DNA of 64,000 nt from Dinoroseobacter sp049800835 (GCF_049800835.1 NZ_JBNAFU010000001.1:1302001-1366000); one strand, 5' to 3'; counted from the first letter of the stretch, positions 1 to 8,291 are shown. Notes: a model not told the origin generated them from the letters alone. Numbers and translations are program-made.

Positions 1-185
1 GCACCGGCCTGCGCGCGCGGCTTGGGGCGTATTTCACGGCCGACCAAGTCACCGACATACTGGTCGGCCTGGGGGAGGTGGACACCTGCGTGCTGATCCT
101 GCCCGGCGCTGGCACGTTCGAGGGCAGCGCGAAACTCACTGCCCTCGGCATCCACGACGGCACCCTGCTCAGGGCCGCGCCATGA
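1..185 (+). CDS. C-terminal fragment of an unidentified protein
   Basis: An open frame enters from the left edge and ends with TGA at 183-185; about 60 residues are visible. The tail reads as a compact soluble domain with LILPGAGTFEG and a final ALGIHDGTLLRAAP. The stop overlaps the ATG of the next gene as ATGA, which suggests co-translation with the P1-family peptidase in one operon. I do not recognise the family from this fragment, and no catalytic motif can be named. The start lies outside the window. Confidence 0.55.
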   Translation, partial: TGLRARLGAYFTADQVTDILVGLGEVDTCVLILPGAGTFEGSAKLTALGIHDGTLLRAAP

Positions 186-1153
186 CCCCCGGCCCCAACA
201 ATCTGATCACGGATGTCGCCGGTCTGAAGGTCGGCAATGCGCAGGACGAACGCCTGAAATCCGGCGTCACGGTCCTGACCGCCGGTGCACCCTTCACCGC
301 CGGCGTGCATGTGATGGGGGGCGCGCCCGGCACGCGGGAAACCGACCTGCTCGCGCCTGACAAGCTCGTGCAACAGGTCGATGCGCTGGTGCTGTCGGGC
401 GGGTCTGCGCTCGGCCTGTCGGCAGCCTCCGGTGTGGCCGATGCGCTGCGCGCCGCCAGGCGCGGGTTCGATGTGGGCGGGCAGCGCGTGCCGATCGTGC
501 CTGCCGCGATCCTCTTTGATCTGCTCAACGGTGGCGGCAAGGACTGGGCGGACAACCCTTATCCCGCGCTTGGGGCTGAGGCGCTCGCGGCAGCGAGCGA
601 CGTGTTTGATCTGGGCACCGCGGGCGCAGGCGCAGGCGCGACCACCGCGGATCTGAAAGGCGGGCTCGGCTCCGCCTCCACAATTCTGCCGGACGGGACC
701 ACTGTCGGCGCACTGGTCGCGGTCAACGCGGTCGGGTCCGTCTGCGTGCAAGCCAGCCGGTGTTTCTGGGCCGCCCCGTTCGAACAGGACGGCGAGTTTG
801 GCGACCTTGGCCACACCACCCCCGACCCGCACGCGATCCCGCCCCTGAAAACCCATCAGCCGGGGCAGGCGACAACCCTCGCCATCGTCGCCACCGACGC
901 CAAGCTCGACAAAGCCGGATGCACCCGGCTGGCCACGACCGCCCATGACGGGCTCGCCCGCGCGATTGTGCCCGCGCACACGCCCTTTGACGGGGATCTG
1001 GTTTTCGGCGTCTCGTCCGGGGACCGCAACCCTGACCCGGTGCTCCTCAGCCATGCCGCCGCGACCTGCCTCAGCCGCGCGGTTGCCCGGGGCGTCTACC
1101 ACGCGACACCAGCACCCAACGACACGCACCCCTGCTGGAGCGCGCGCGCCTAA
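182..1153 (+). CDS. P1-family (DmpA/S58-type) peptidase
   Basis: 323 residues, typical of the short bacterial P1/S58 proteins related to DmpA aminopeptidase. Family hallmarks: an N-terminal ITDVAGLKVGN block (9-19), GGAPGTRETDLL (about 46-57), LSGGSALGL (about 71-79), a glycine-rich segment near 145-165, and QATTLAIVATDAKL near 229-242. In this family the chain self-cleaves before a Ser or Thr nucleophile. Thr231 or Thr232 is the likely position here, by inference from alignment memory. No signal peptide is seen, so it is probably cytoplasmic. The start overlaps the preceding gene by ATGA. Its stop overlaps the stop of the convergent hydrolase by 4 nt (1150-1153). The substrate is unknown. 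Confidence 0.85.
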   Translation: MTPGPNNLITDVAGLKVGNAQDERLKSGVTVLTAGAPFTAGVHVMGGAPGTRETDLLAPDKLVQQVDALVLSGGSALGLSAASGVADALRAARRGFDVGGQRVPIVPAAILFDLLNGGGKDWADNPYPALGAEALAAASDVFDLGTAGAGAGATTADLKGGLGSASTILPDGTTVGALVAVNAVGSVCVQASRCFWAAPFEQDGEFGDLGHTTPDPHAIPPLKTHQPGQATTLAIVATDAKLDKAGCTRLATTAHDGLARAIVPAHTPFDGDLVFGVSSGDRNPDPVLLSHAAATCLSRAVARGVYHATPAPNDTHPCWSARA

Positions 1154-1923
1154 CCCAGCAGCGCGTTGGTCAGTGGGCTGTCAGGATCCCGCAGACCGTC
1201 GATCACATCAAAATGGTGCCGCCCGGGAGCAACCCGGTGCCCAGCCTCCCACGCCTCCGCCAGCCAGCGCGCCTGATCGAGGAAGACCGGGCGCTCCTCC
1301 GCCCCGACCCAGATCGTGACGGGAAGATCGGGGCGCGGATGCAGTACGGGGCTTTCGGCGGCACAGACCGCGTCATCCAGATGCAGCGTCTCGCGCATGG
1401 CCGTCTGCATCAGCGGGCGCAGGTCCGACACCGGCGAGATCGGTACGACCCTCGCCAGCCGTGCGCACAGATCGGGCGGCAGAACCGACGCCATGCGCGC
1501 CACCAGATGCCCGCCTGCCGAATGGCCCGCCAACCGGAGCGGCCCTGCAACCCGCGTTGCCGCCGCCTCCACCGCGCGCGTCACGGACGCCGTGATCTGC
1601 GGCAGACCAACTTCCGGACAGAGCGGATAAGACGGCAGCGCAACCGCCCAGCCCCGCAGCAACGGCCCTTTGGCGAAATGCGACCAGAACGACCGATCAA
1701 ACCGCAGCCAGTAGCCCCCATGTACGAATACCACGAGCCCTTGCGCCGCCCCCTCCGGCAGGAACAGGTCAAACGCCTCGCGCGGGTGATCGCCATAAGC
1801 GACGTTCAACTCGGCCCTTGGCCACGCCGCGCGAAAGGCCTCCGCCTCGCGGGTCCAGCGCGCGATATAGTCCTGCGCGCCGGGGATGAAGTCGGCGTTG
1901 TTATAGGCGGCGTCCCAGTCCAT
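1150..1923 (-). CDS. Alpha/beta hydrolase, arylformamidase (kynurenine formamidase)-like
   Basis: 257 residues, a single alpha/beta-hydrolase domain. The oxyanion motif HGGYW at 68-72 is the signature of the AFMID/KynB-like and hormone-sensitive-lipase-like branch. The nucleophile elbow is GHSAGG with Ser135, and the likely catalytic His is in GRHHFDV near 236. The family hydrolyses N-formylkynurenine or small esters and amides. No other kynurenine-pathway gene is adjacent, so the exact substrate is not established. No signal peptide is visible. It is divergent from gabD (80 nt between starts) and convergent with the peptidase gene. Confidence 0.75.
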   Translation of the reverse strand: MDWDAAYNNADFIPGAQDYIARWTREAEAFRAAWPRAELNVAYGDHPREAFDLFLPEGAAQGLVVFVHGGYWLRFDRSFWSHFAKGPLLRGWAVALPSYPLCPEVGLPQITASVTRAVEAAATRVAGPLRLAGHSAGGHLVARMASVLPPDLCARLARVVPISPVSDLRPLMQTAMRETLHLDDAVCAAESPVLHPRPDLPVTIWVGAEERPVFLDQARWLAEAWEAGHRVAPGRHHFDVIDGLRDPDSPLTNALLG

Positions 1924-2002
1924 CGCGTTCGGCTCCTGCTTGTCCCGCCCGGACGGGCGCTATACTCAGGCACTTAAGACAAGACCAAGGGGAGGGTCCA
2001 GA

Positions 2003-3481
2003 ATGCTCGATACCGATACCGATTTGCGTGGCCAACTGGCCGACCCGGATCTGTTGGCGACCAAGGCGTATGTCGCGGGCGAATGGGTCGACGCCGACAG
2101 CGGCAAGACCTTTGCCGTGCGCAACCCGGCCCGCGGCGACGTGATCGCCCATGTCCCTGATCTGGGGCGTGCGGACGTGGCCCGCGCCATCGCCGCCGCC
2201 GAGCCCGCGCAGAAGGAATGGGCCGCGCGCACTGCCAAGGACCGCGCAGGCGTGCTGCGCCGCTGGTTCGAACTGATGATGGAAAACCAGGACGATCTGG
2301 CCACGATCCTGACCGCCGAAATGGGCAAGCCGCTGGCCGAAGCCAAGGGCGAGATCGCCTATGGTGCGTCCTTCGTCGAGTGGTTCGCGGAAGAGGCCAA
2401 GCGCATCTATGGCGAGACGATCCCCGGCCACATGCCCGACAAGCGCATACAGGTGATCCGCCAGCCCATCGGCGTGGTGGGCGCAATCACCCCGTGGAAC
2501 TTTCCCAACGCGATGATCACCCGCAAGGCCGCGCCCGCCTTTGCCGCAGGCTGCGCATTCCTGTCAAAACCGGCTGAGGACACCCCGCTCAGCGCGCTGG
2601 CACTTGGCGTTCTGGCCGACCGTGCGGGCCTACCCAAAGGGCTATTCTCCGTCCTGCCCGCCTCGGACGGGGCCGAGATCGGCAAGGAGCTGTGCGAAAA
2701 CCCCATCGTGCGCAAGATCACCTTCACCGGCAGCACCGAGGTCGGGCGCATCCTGCTGCGACAGGCCGCCGATCAGGTCAAGAAATGCTCGATGGAACTG
2801 GGCGGCAACGCGCCCTTCATCGTCTTCGACGACGCCGATCTCGATGCGGCGGTCGAGGGCGCGATGGCCTGCAAGTTCCGCAACGCGGGCCAGACCTGCG
2901 TCTGCGCGAACCGCATCTACGTCCAGTCCGGCGTCTATGACACCTTCGCCGAGAAGCTCGCGAAAGCCGTCGAGGACCTGCGCGTCGGCGATGGGTTCGA
3001 GGAGGGCATCACCATCGGCCCCCTCATCAATGACCAGGCGGTCGCCAAAGTGCAGGACCATCTTGGCGACATCACCGCCAAGGGCGGCCAAATCCTGACC
3101 GGTGGTACAGAGCATCCGCTTGGCGGGACGTTCTTCACCCCGACGGTTGCCACAGGCATCACGCAAGACATGAAGGTCGCCACCGAAGAAACCTTCGGAC
3201 CCGTCGCGCCGCTTTTCAAGTTCGAGACAGAGGAAGAGGCAATCGCCCACGCCAATGACACGATCTTCGGGCTGGCTGGCTATTTCTACGCCCGCGATCT
3301 GGGCCGCGTCACGCGCGTCTCCGAGGCGTTGGAATACGGCATCGTCGGCGTGAACACCGGCATCATCTCGACCGAGGTCGCCCCCTTCGGCGGGGTGAAG
3401 CAATCGGGCCTTGGGCGCGAGGGCTCCCGCCACGGGATCGAGGAATACCTCGAAATGAAATACATCTGCCTGTCGGTGTGA
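2003..3481 (+). CDS. gabD: NAD(P)-dependent succinate-semialdehyde dehydrogenase
   Basis: 492 residues of the aldehyde dehydrogenase superfamily, closest in pattern to GabD, which oxidises succinate semialdehyde to succinate in the GABA shunt. The N-terminal Rossmann part carries GVVGAITPWNFPNAM and FTGSTEVGR. The catalytic Glu is in MELGGNAPF (about 264-272) and the catalytic Cys in GQTCVCANRIYV (about residue 299). The family C-terminal motif PFGGVKQSGLGREGS is present. The start at 2003 is chosen because GGGGAGGG lies just upstream; an in-frame extension to 1940 has no support. The stop overlaps the next gene by GTGA, so the two are probably translationally coupled. Confidence 0.9.
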   Translation: MLDTDTDLRGQLADPDLLATKAYVAGEWVDADSGKTFAVRNPARGDVIAHVPDLGRADVARAIAAAEPAQKEWAARTAKDRAGVLRRWFELMMENQDDLATILTAEMGKPLAEAKGEIAYGASFVEWFAEEAKRIYGETIPGHMPDKRIQVIRQPIGVVGAITPWNFPNAMITRKAAPAFAAGCAFLSKPAEDTPLSALALGVLADRAGLPKGLFSVLPASDGAEIGKELCENPIVRKITFTGSTEVGRILLRQAADQVKKCSMELGGNAPFIVFDDADLDAAVEGAMACKFRNAGQTCVCANRIYVQSGVYDTFAEKLAKAVEDLRVGDGFEEGITIGPLINDQAVAKVQDHLGDITAKGGQILTGGTEHPLGGTFFTPTVATGITQDMKVATEETFGPVAPLFKFETEEEAIAHANDTIFGLAGYFYARDLGRVTRVSEALEYGIVGVNTGIISTEVAPFGGVKQSGLGREGSRHGIEEYLEMKYICLSV

Positions 3482-4179
3482 GCGCGCCTGCCGTTACCAA
3501 GCTGGAGGCTGAGGCGGCGCTTGCGCGCGAGTTGGAACTGCTAAACCACGTCCGCCTGTCGCCGGAGGATCGGTTCCTCTGGCTCTGGCAAAGCCCGCAA
3601 AGCCTTGTGGCGCCGCGCAAACTGTCAAAACTCCCGGGCTATGAGGCGGTGTGCGCTGATCTGGCCCGCGCGGGTTGGCCCGTGTCGCTGCGCGCAACGG
3701 GGGGTGACGTGACCCCGCAAGGCCCCGGCATCATCAATGTCAGCCATGTCTACGCGACCCGGCCCGGACAGGGCTTTGGCATTGAAGAGGGCTACAATGC
3801 GCTCTGCACGCCTATCGAGGCGGCGCTGGGGGCCGGGGCCAGCCGGGGCTGGCAACCCGGGGCATTCTGCGATGGTGCGCACAATGTGCAGTGGAATGGG
3901 CTGAAGTTCGCAGGCACCGCCATGCGCTTCAAACGCTGCGCGGTGGACAAGGGCCGTCAGGCGATCCTCGCCCATGCGCTCATGCTGATCGCGCCGCCGC
4001 CGCCAGAGGCCATTGAGGCGCTCAACCGCTTTCTCAGCACTTTGAGCGAGCCGCGCGTGATAAACCTTGCGGCCCATACCGGCCTGCCACCAAACCTAGA
4101 CCAAGGCACGTTCCTGACCCGTCTGGTTGCGGCGTTCGAGGACCTTCCCGATCCGACACCGGTACAGGTTCTGGGCTAG
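3478..4179 (+). CDS. Lipoate-protein ligase A-like protein
   Basis: 233 residues resembling the biotin/lipoate ligase catalytic fold. The segment RATGGDVTPQGPGIINVSH (about 67-85) corresponds to the RRsGGGaV nucleotide-binding loop of LplA. The segment LKFAGTAMRFKR (about 141-152) corresponds to the K(I/L)SGsAqr lysine loop that contacts lipoyl-AMP. It is shorter than full LplA and lacks the C-terminal accessory domain, so activation and transfer may be split or the substrate may differ. The GTG start overlaps the gabD stop, giving a two-gene unit with a dehydrogenase that itself needs no lipoate. The function is inferred from fold motifs only. Confidence 0.6.
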   Translation: MSAPAVTKLEAEAALARELELLNHVRLSPEDRFLWLWQSPQSLVAPRKLSKLPGYEAVCADLARAGWPVSLRATGGDVTPQGPGIINVSHVYATRPGQGFGIEEGYNALCTPIEAALGAGASRGWQPGAFCDGAHNVQWNGLKFAGTAMRFKRCAVDKGRQAILAHALMLIAPPPPEAIEALNRFLSTLSEPRVINLAAHTGLPPNLDQGTFLTRLVAAFEDLPDPTPVQVLG

Positions 4180-4185
4180 GCGCAT

Positions 4186-4213
4186 GAAAAAGGCGCGCCG
4201 AAACGACGCGCCT
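4186..4213 (-). terminator. Rho-independent terminator of the Hsp20 gene
   Basis: A GC-rich hairpin has arms AGGCGCG (4191-4197) and CGCGCCT (4207-4213) around an AAA loop. On the minus strand a TTTTT run follows at 4186-4190. It lies 22 nt past the Hsp20 stop and may also stop read-through from the convergent gene. Confidence 0.75.
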
Positions 4214-4235
4214 GTCGGGTCCCTCGGGGGCAGGG

Positions 4236-4700
4236 TCAGGCCGCTTTGGAGCCTTCGACGACCGGGGTGCCGGTCGGCCCGGCAATCTCGATCCGGCGTG
4301 GCTTCAGGGCCTCGGGCACCTCGCGCACGAGGTCGATATCGAGCATGCCGTTCACAAGGCTCGCGCCCGTCACACGCACATGGTCGGCCAGATGGAACCG
4401 GCGCTCGAACGCGCGGGTGGCGATGCCACGGTGCAGATAGGTCCGCTCCGTCTCATCCTCAGGCTTGGTTGCGGTCACGATCAGCGCGTTCTCACGCACC
4501 TCGATATTCAGGTCCTCTTCGCGGAACCCGGCTGCCGCAATAGAGATACGATAAGCATCATCCGCGGTCTTTTCGATGTTGAACGGGGGGTAGCTGGGCT
4601 GGTTTCCGGCTTCGGCGCGCAGAACCGTGTCGACAAGGTCTGCGAAGCGGTCAAAACCAACGGTTGCACGGTAGAGCGGTGCAAGATCAAAGTTTCGCAT
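4236..4700 (-). CDS. Small heat-shock protein, Hsp20/IbpA family
   Basis: 154 residues. The alpha-crystallin domain spans about 38-135, beginning PPFNIEKTADDAYRISIAAAGF and including the ENALIVTATK strand pair and GMLDIDLVREVPE. An N-terminal arm precedes it, and a short tail carries the RRIEIA segment in place of the usual IXI motif. The family forms ATP-independent holdase oligomers that keep heat-denatured proteins refoldable. The MRNFDLAPLYRATVGFDR start is typical of IbpA-like proteins. GGAGGA sits 6 nt before the ATG. The leader looks like a ROSE thermometer with a possible RpoH promoter upstream (separate entries), consistent with heat-induced expression. Confidence 0.92.
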   Translation of the reverse strand: MRNFDLAPLYRATVGFDRFADLVDTVLRAEAGNQPSYPPFNIEKTADDAYRISIAAAGFREEDLNIEVRENALIVTATKPEDETERTYLHRGIATRAFERRFHLADHVRVTGASLVNGMLDIDLVREVPEALKPRRIEIAGPTGTPVVEGSKAA

Positions 4701-4801
4701 GAGTCATCCTCCAAGAAGCGATAACGATATGGAATGACCTGATTTTCAGCCCCCTATCGGGCGACCGATATCTGGTCAGCCGGACCCGTACTGGCATCCG
4801 G
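4701..4801 (-). promoter_or_regulatory. Probable ROSE-type RNA thermometer in the hsp20 5' leader
   Basis: Read on the minus strand, the sequence just before the start is UCGCUUCUUGGAGGAUGA (4704-4721). This has the same order as the ROSE core: a UYGCU anti-SD element, a short loop, then the GGAGGA ribosome site that it masks. Two further hairpins lie upstream in the leader: a six-base stem TATCGG/CCGATA with a 4-nt loop (4755-4770) and CCGGA/TCCGG arms (4780-4801). Multi-hairpin leaders of about 100 nt with this terminal hairpin are the known arrangement for ROSE elements of rhizobial hsp20 genes. Base pairing was judged by eye. Confidence 0.65.
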
Positions 4802-4810
4802 CACAGCTTA

Positions 4811-4838
4811 GGTATGAAGGCGTTTTTGGCTTTTCAAG
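4811..4838 (-). promoter_or_regulatory. Candidate RpoH (sigma-32-like) promoter for hsp20
   Basis: On the minus strand CTTG (4838-4835) is followed after 18 nt by CATACCT (4816-4810). This is a partial match to the alphaproteobacterial heat-shock pattern CTTG-N17/18-CYTATNT. It would give a leader of about 105 nt ending in the ROSE-like hairpin. The -10 match is incomplete. Confidence 0.4.
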
Positions 4839-4864
4839 AGGGGCGGAGCCCGTGAAATCATGGC

Positions 4865-5698
4865 TCAGGGGCGGACGAATTTCGCTCCGGCACCGCCCGT
4901 CATGACGCGGCCTTCGCCGAGCGTCCGGATGCGCGGGGCCCCCAGCGGGCGCGCGCCCGTGTCATCCTCAAGCCGGGGGCGCAACGCCTCCACCGCGCTT
5001 TCGACCTTGACCGCCAGCGCCACCTTTTCATCCCGCCACAGCGACTTGGCCGAGATCACCGAGACCACGCGCGGTTGCCCCGCCACCATCGAGATGACCG
5101 GGGCGCCGGAGGCCCCGAAATCCACGTCACAGGACAGAACCTGCACCACATCCTCACGGTCCAGAACCCGGCACCGCGATTGCAGCGACGGGCTTTCTTC
5201 GCGATCGCGGGCGTAGGACACAAGGGCCACCTCCTGCAGCCAGCGCGGCTGCGGATCGACACGCAACGGAGTGATGTCGGATTGCACGATGGGGCGCGCC
5301 AATTCCAGCAGCGCGATGTCCGTCGCAACCCGGCTGATCGTGTCAGGATCGCCGTACGTGTAGTCGGCGTGCACCGCTGACCGGCGCACCGACCGGAACG
5401 CTGCCGCGCGCCCGTTGCGCAGACCGGGCTTGAAGGTGATGTCCGAGGTGCGCACCCGTTCCCCGGTGCGCTTGTTGTAGAGGCAATGCGCCGCCGTCAG
5501 CACCAGATCGGAGGTGATCAGCGTCCCGGTGCAGAAGCCACGCCCGCCGATATCGATCCGGCCGACCGCCTGCCACCCGCGCACCGCATCCAGCGTATCA
5601 AGCTCCTGCAACGGCTGGTCCTGCGCCTCCACCCGGTCGTTGACCGAGGCAACCGACAGCGCAATCGTTGCAACGAAGATAGCCAGAAAAAGGCGCAT
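4865..5698 (-). CDS. Secreted trypsin-like serine protease
   Basis: 277 residues. The hydrophobic N-terminus (about 1-25, ending VNDRVEA) is a Sec signal peptide, so the protein is periplasmic or secreted. Chymotrypsin-fold triad: His71 in LTAAHC, Asp127 in TDIALLEL, Ser197 in FGASGAPV. The usual GDSGGP is GASGAP here; the catalytic Ser and the oxyanion glycine before it are kept, while the Asp is Ala. Six cysteines suggest disulfides. It stands alone, convergent with nothing and upstream of glcF on the same strand. No transmembrane or PDZ domain is present, so it is not DegP-like. The substrate is unknown. Confidence 0.85.
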   Translation of the reverse strand: MRLFLAIFVATIALSVASVNDRVEAQDQPLQELDTLDAVRGWQAVGRIDIGGRGFCTGTLITSDLVLTAAHCLYNKRTGERVRTSDITFKPGLRNGRAAAFRSVRRSAVHADYTYGDPDTISRVATDIALLELARPIVQSDITPLRVDPQPRWLQEVALVSYARDREESPSLQSRCRVLDREDVVQVLSCDVDFGASGAPVISMVAGQPRVVSVISAKSLWRDEKVALAVKVESAVEALRPRLEDDTGARPLGAPRIRTLGEGRVMTGGAGAKFVRP

Positions 5699-5765
5699 AC
5701 CTTGTACTCCATACCCAGTGCGCTTTTCCGTTTATACACGGGAAAAGGCTGCATTAGGGCACAAA

Positions 5766-7070
5766 TCAGGCGGCTTTTATCTTCTGTAGCGCGCGCGGCA
5801 CAGGTCCGCCCGTGGCCCAGTCGATCAACTCCACCGTGTGGACGATGGGCACGCCGGTGCCGGAGCCGATCTGCATCATGCACCCGATGTTCCCCGCCGC
5901 GATCAGATCGGGCTTGGTGGCCTCCAGCGTCTCGACCTTGCGGGCCTTGAGTTCCTTGGAAATATCAGGCTGCATCAGGTTGTAGGTGCCCGCCGACCCG
6001 CAACACAGATGCGCGTCCTGCGGCTCCACGACCTTGAACCCGACCTGTCGCAGCAGGTCCTTGGGAAAGGTCTTGATCTGCTGGCCATGCTGCAATGAAC
6101 AGGCCGCGTGATAGGCCACGGTCAACCCCTGGCTGAATTTCTCGTGTTCCGGAACATCGAGCTCGATCAGCACCTCCGAGATATCCTTGGCAATGGCGGA
6201 AACAGCGGCAGCCTCCTCGGCCAGCGCCTCATTGCGGAACATGTGCCCGTAGTCTTTCACGGTGGTCCCGCAGCCCGAGGTGTTGATGACGATGGCATCC
6301 AGCCCCTCGCCCTGCATCTCGCCCCACCACGCACGGATGTTCTTGGCCGCCGTGCCGTGGGATTCCTGCGTCTTGCCCATGTGATGGGTCAGCGCCCCGC
6401 AACAGCCCTGCCCGTCCGCGATCACCACCTCGCAGCCCAGTCGCCGGAGCACCCGGATCGTCGCATCGTTGATATCAGTGTTCAGCGCGCGCTGCGCACA
6501 GCCCGTCATCAGGGCGACGCGCTTCCTGCGCTCCCCGATGGCCGGAAAAACCTGCGGGTCGTCATTGCGGCTGACGGGTGGGATGGTCTTGGGTGCCATC
6601 TCCAGCATCGCGCGCAAACGCTTGTCGGGCATGAGGCCCGCAAACGGCTTGGCAATCTTCGCGCCCAGCATCGCCACCCGAAACCGCATCGGATAGGGCA
6701 GGATCCGCGCCAGCGTCCAGCGCAGCACCCGCTCGAACAACGGGCGTTTGTAAGTGTTCTCGATATACTCGCGCGCGTGGTCGACCAGATGCATGTAGTG
6801 CACCCCCGACGGGCAGGTGGTCATGCAGGCCAGACAGGACAGGCAACGGTCGATATGCTTGACGGTCTTCTCGTCCGCCTGGCGCTCATTCTCCAGCATG
6901 TCCTTGATCAGGTAAATCCGGCCCCGCGGGCTGTCGAGCTCATCGCCCAGCACCTGATACGTCGGGCAGGTGGCGGTGCAGAACCCGCAATGGACGCAAC
7001 TGCGCAGGATCTCATTGGACCGCGCGATGCCCGGATCGGTCAGCTGCTCGGGGGTGAAGGTCGTTTGCAT
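5766..7070 (-). CDS. glcF: Glycolate oxidase iron-sulfur subunit GlcF
   Basis: 434 residues. Two ferredoxin-type 4Fe-4S motifs lie near the N-terminus: CVHCGFCTATCP (C25, 28, 31, 35) and CLSCLACMTTCP (C76, 79, 82, 86). They are followed by two CCG-type cysteine-rich domains (GQGCCGALTHHMG and HLCCGSAGTYN) of the heterodisulfide-reductase/GlpC family. It passes electrons from the GlcD flavin toward quinone during glycolate oxidation to glyoxylate. The start at MQTTFTPEQL is chosen because the family begins there; the frame stays open further upstream but reads as shadow sequence. It is the third gene of glcD-glcE-glcF, 23 nt after glcE. Confidence 0.93.
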   Translation of the reverse strand: MQTTFTPEQLTDPGIARSNEILRSCVHCGFCTATCPTYQVLGDELDSPRGRIYLIKDMLENERQADEKTVKHIDRCLSCLACMTTCPSGVHYMHLVDHAREYIENTYKRPLFERVLRWTLARILPYPMRFRVAMLGAKIAKPFAGLMPDKRLRAMLEMAPKTIPPVSRNDDPQVFPAIGERRKRVALMTGCAQRALNTDINDATIRVLRRLGCEVVIADGQGCCGALTHHMGKTQESHGTAAKNIRAWWGEMQGEGLDAIVINTSGCGTTVKDYGHMFRNEALAEEAAAVSAIAKDISEVLIELDVPEHEKFSQGLTVAYHAACSLQHGQQIKTFPKDLLRQVGFKVVEPQDAHLCCGSAGTYNLMQPDISKELKARKVETLEATKPDLIAAGNIGCMMQIGSGTGVPIVHTVELIDWATGGPVPRALQKIKAA

Positions 7071-7093
7071 ATGTGTCGCTCCGTCGCGTCGCG

Positions 7094-8218
7094 TCAGGCC
7101 ATGAGGCCGGGGTTCAGGATGCCCCTGGGGTCGAACCGGGCGCGCAGGCCCGCGCTGATCGCCGCCAGGGGGGCCGGTTCGGGATGAAACACCGCCTGGG
7201 CGGCGCGCGTGTCCTCGCTGGCGCGCACGAGGGTCGCGTGCCCGCCGAACGCGCCCAGCCGCGCACGCATGTCGGTGCCCTCGGGCACCAGCGCCCAGAT
7301 CAGGCCCCCGCCCCAGTCCAGCATCACCTGCCCGCCCGTGCGCGCCGCGGTCCCGGGCCCGTCCGAGGGTTTGACCGAAATCCGCCAGACATCTCCCGGC
7401 ACCCCGGCGAACGGGGCCACATCGCGGATCTGCATCCATGTCCTCGCGACCTGTGCTGGATCGGTCTCGACACTGATCGGCCCGTAGGAACGCAGCAGAT
7501 CGGTCAGTTTTCCGGTCCGATAGCTCACCTGCGCCTCCAGCCCCTCGACCCGCACAAGGGTGCGCGCTTCACCGTCCGTCGCCGGCAGATGCGCAGCCCC
7601 CGACACCTCGAAGGGCGAGCCCAGCGACGCGGACAGCGCCCGGACCGCCTGCGCGGTGTCCAGCCCGGCAATCGTCAGCGTGGCCGCCGCGTCCGGAGCG
7701 GGCAGCACCTTGAAGCTGACCTCGCTGAGCACGCCCAGCGTGCCGTAGCTGCCCGCCATCAACTTGACCAGATCGTAGCCGGTGACGTTCTTCATCACCC
7801 GGCCCCCGTTCTTGACGATCTCGCCCTCGCCGGTGACGAACCGCACCCCGATCAGGCTGTCGCGGCAGGCCCCGGCCTGGATGCGCCGCGGGCCGGAGGC
7901 ATTGGCCGCCACCACGCCGCCAATCGTCGGCGCCCCGTCCGATCCCAGCAGACCCCGATGGTCCATCGGCTCAAACGGCAAGCGCTGGCCCTCTGCGGCC
8001 AATGCCTGCTCGACCTCCGCCAGCGGCGTTCCGGCCTTGACCACAATCGTCAACGCACCGGGCTCATACAGGTCGATGCCCGACAGCCCAGCCACCGACA
8101 ACGCCTCGCCTGTCACCGGTTTGCCAACCGGCCGCGTGCCACCGCCGCGCACCCGCAGCGGCCCCTTGGTCCCGCGAATGACTTCCGCCAAATCGCTCTC
8201 ACTCCCAGGCTGCAGCAT
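7094..8218 (-). CDS. glcE: Glycolate oxidase FAD-binding subunit GlcE
   Basis: 374 residues. The FAD_binding_4 fold carries VRGGGTRPVG near the N-terminus and TIGGVVAANASGPRRIQAGACRD (split motif) for the flavin pyrophosphate. KNGGRVMKNVTGYDLVKLMAGSYGTLG is strongly conserved in GlcE. GlcE is a smaller paralogue of GlcD and completes the GlcDEF complex. The start is placed at MLQPGSESDLAEV. The upstream in-frame extension falls in a Rhodobacterales intergenic repeat and is not expected to be translated. Middle gene of the glc operon. Confidence 0.9.
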   Translation of the reverse strand: MLQPGSESDLAEVIRGTKGPLRVRGGGTRPVGKPVTGEALSVAGLSGIDLYEPGALTIVVKAGTPLAEVEQALAAEGQRLPFEPMDHRGLLGSDGAPTIGGVVAANASGPRRIQAGACRDSLIGVRFVTGEGEIVKNGGRVMKNVTGYDLVKLMAGSYGTLGVLSEVSFKVLPAPDAAATLTIAGLDTAQAVRALSASLGSPFEVSGAAHLPATDGEARTLVRVEGLEAQVSYRTGKLTDLLRSYGPISVETDPAQVARTWMQIRDVAPFAGVPGDVWRISVKPSDGPGTAARTGGQVMLDWGGGLIWALVPEGTDMRARLGAFGGHATLVRASEDTRAAQAVFHPEPAPLAAISAGLRARFDPRGILNPGLMA

Positions 8219-8221
8219 GAC

Positions 8222-8290
8222 GCGCGCCCCCTCTTCTTCTTTGAAAAAATACTCTGGGGTCCGGGGCAACGCCCCGGCTCTCTGGCTGAC
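8222..8290. repeat. Rhodobacterales-type intergenic stem-loop repeat inside the glc operon
   Basis: This 73-nt gap between glcD and glcE carries, on the minus strand, a CCGGGGC/GCCCCGG hairpin (8261-8277) followed by CCCCAGAGTATTTTTTCAAA and a purine-rich stretch. From memory, near-identical strings recur between genes in many Rhodobacteraceae. Only one copy is seen in this window. It may attenuate or stabilise the operon transcript; that is inference. Confidence 0.5.
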
Positions 8291-8291
8291 T

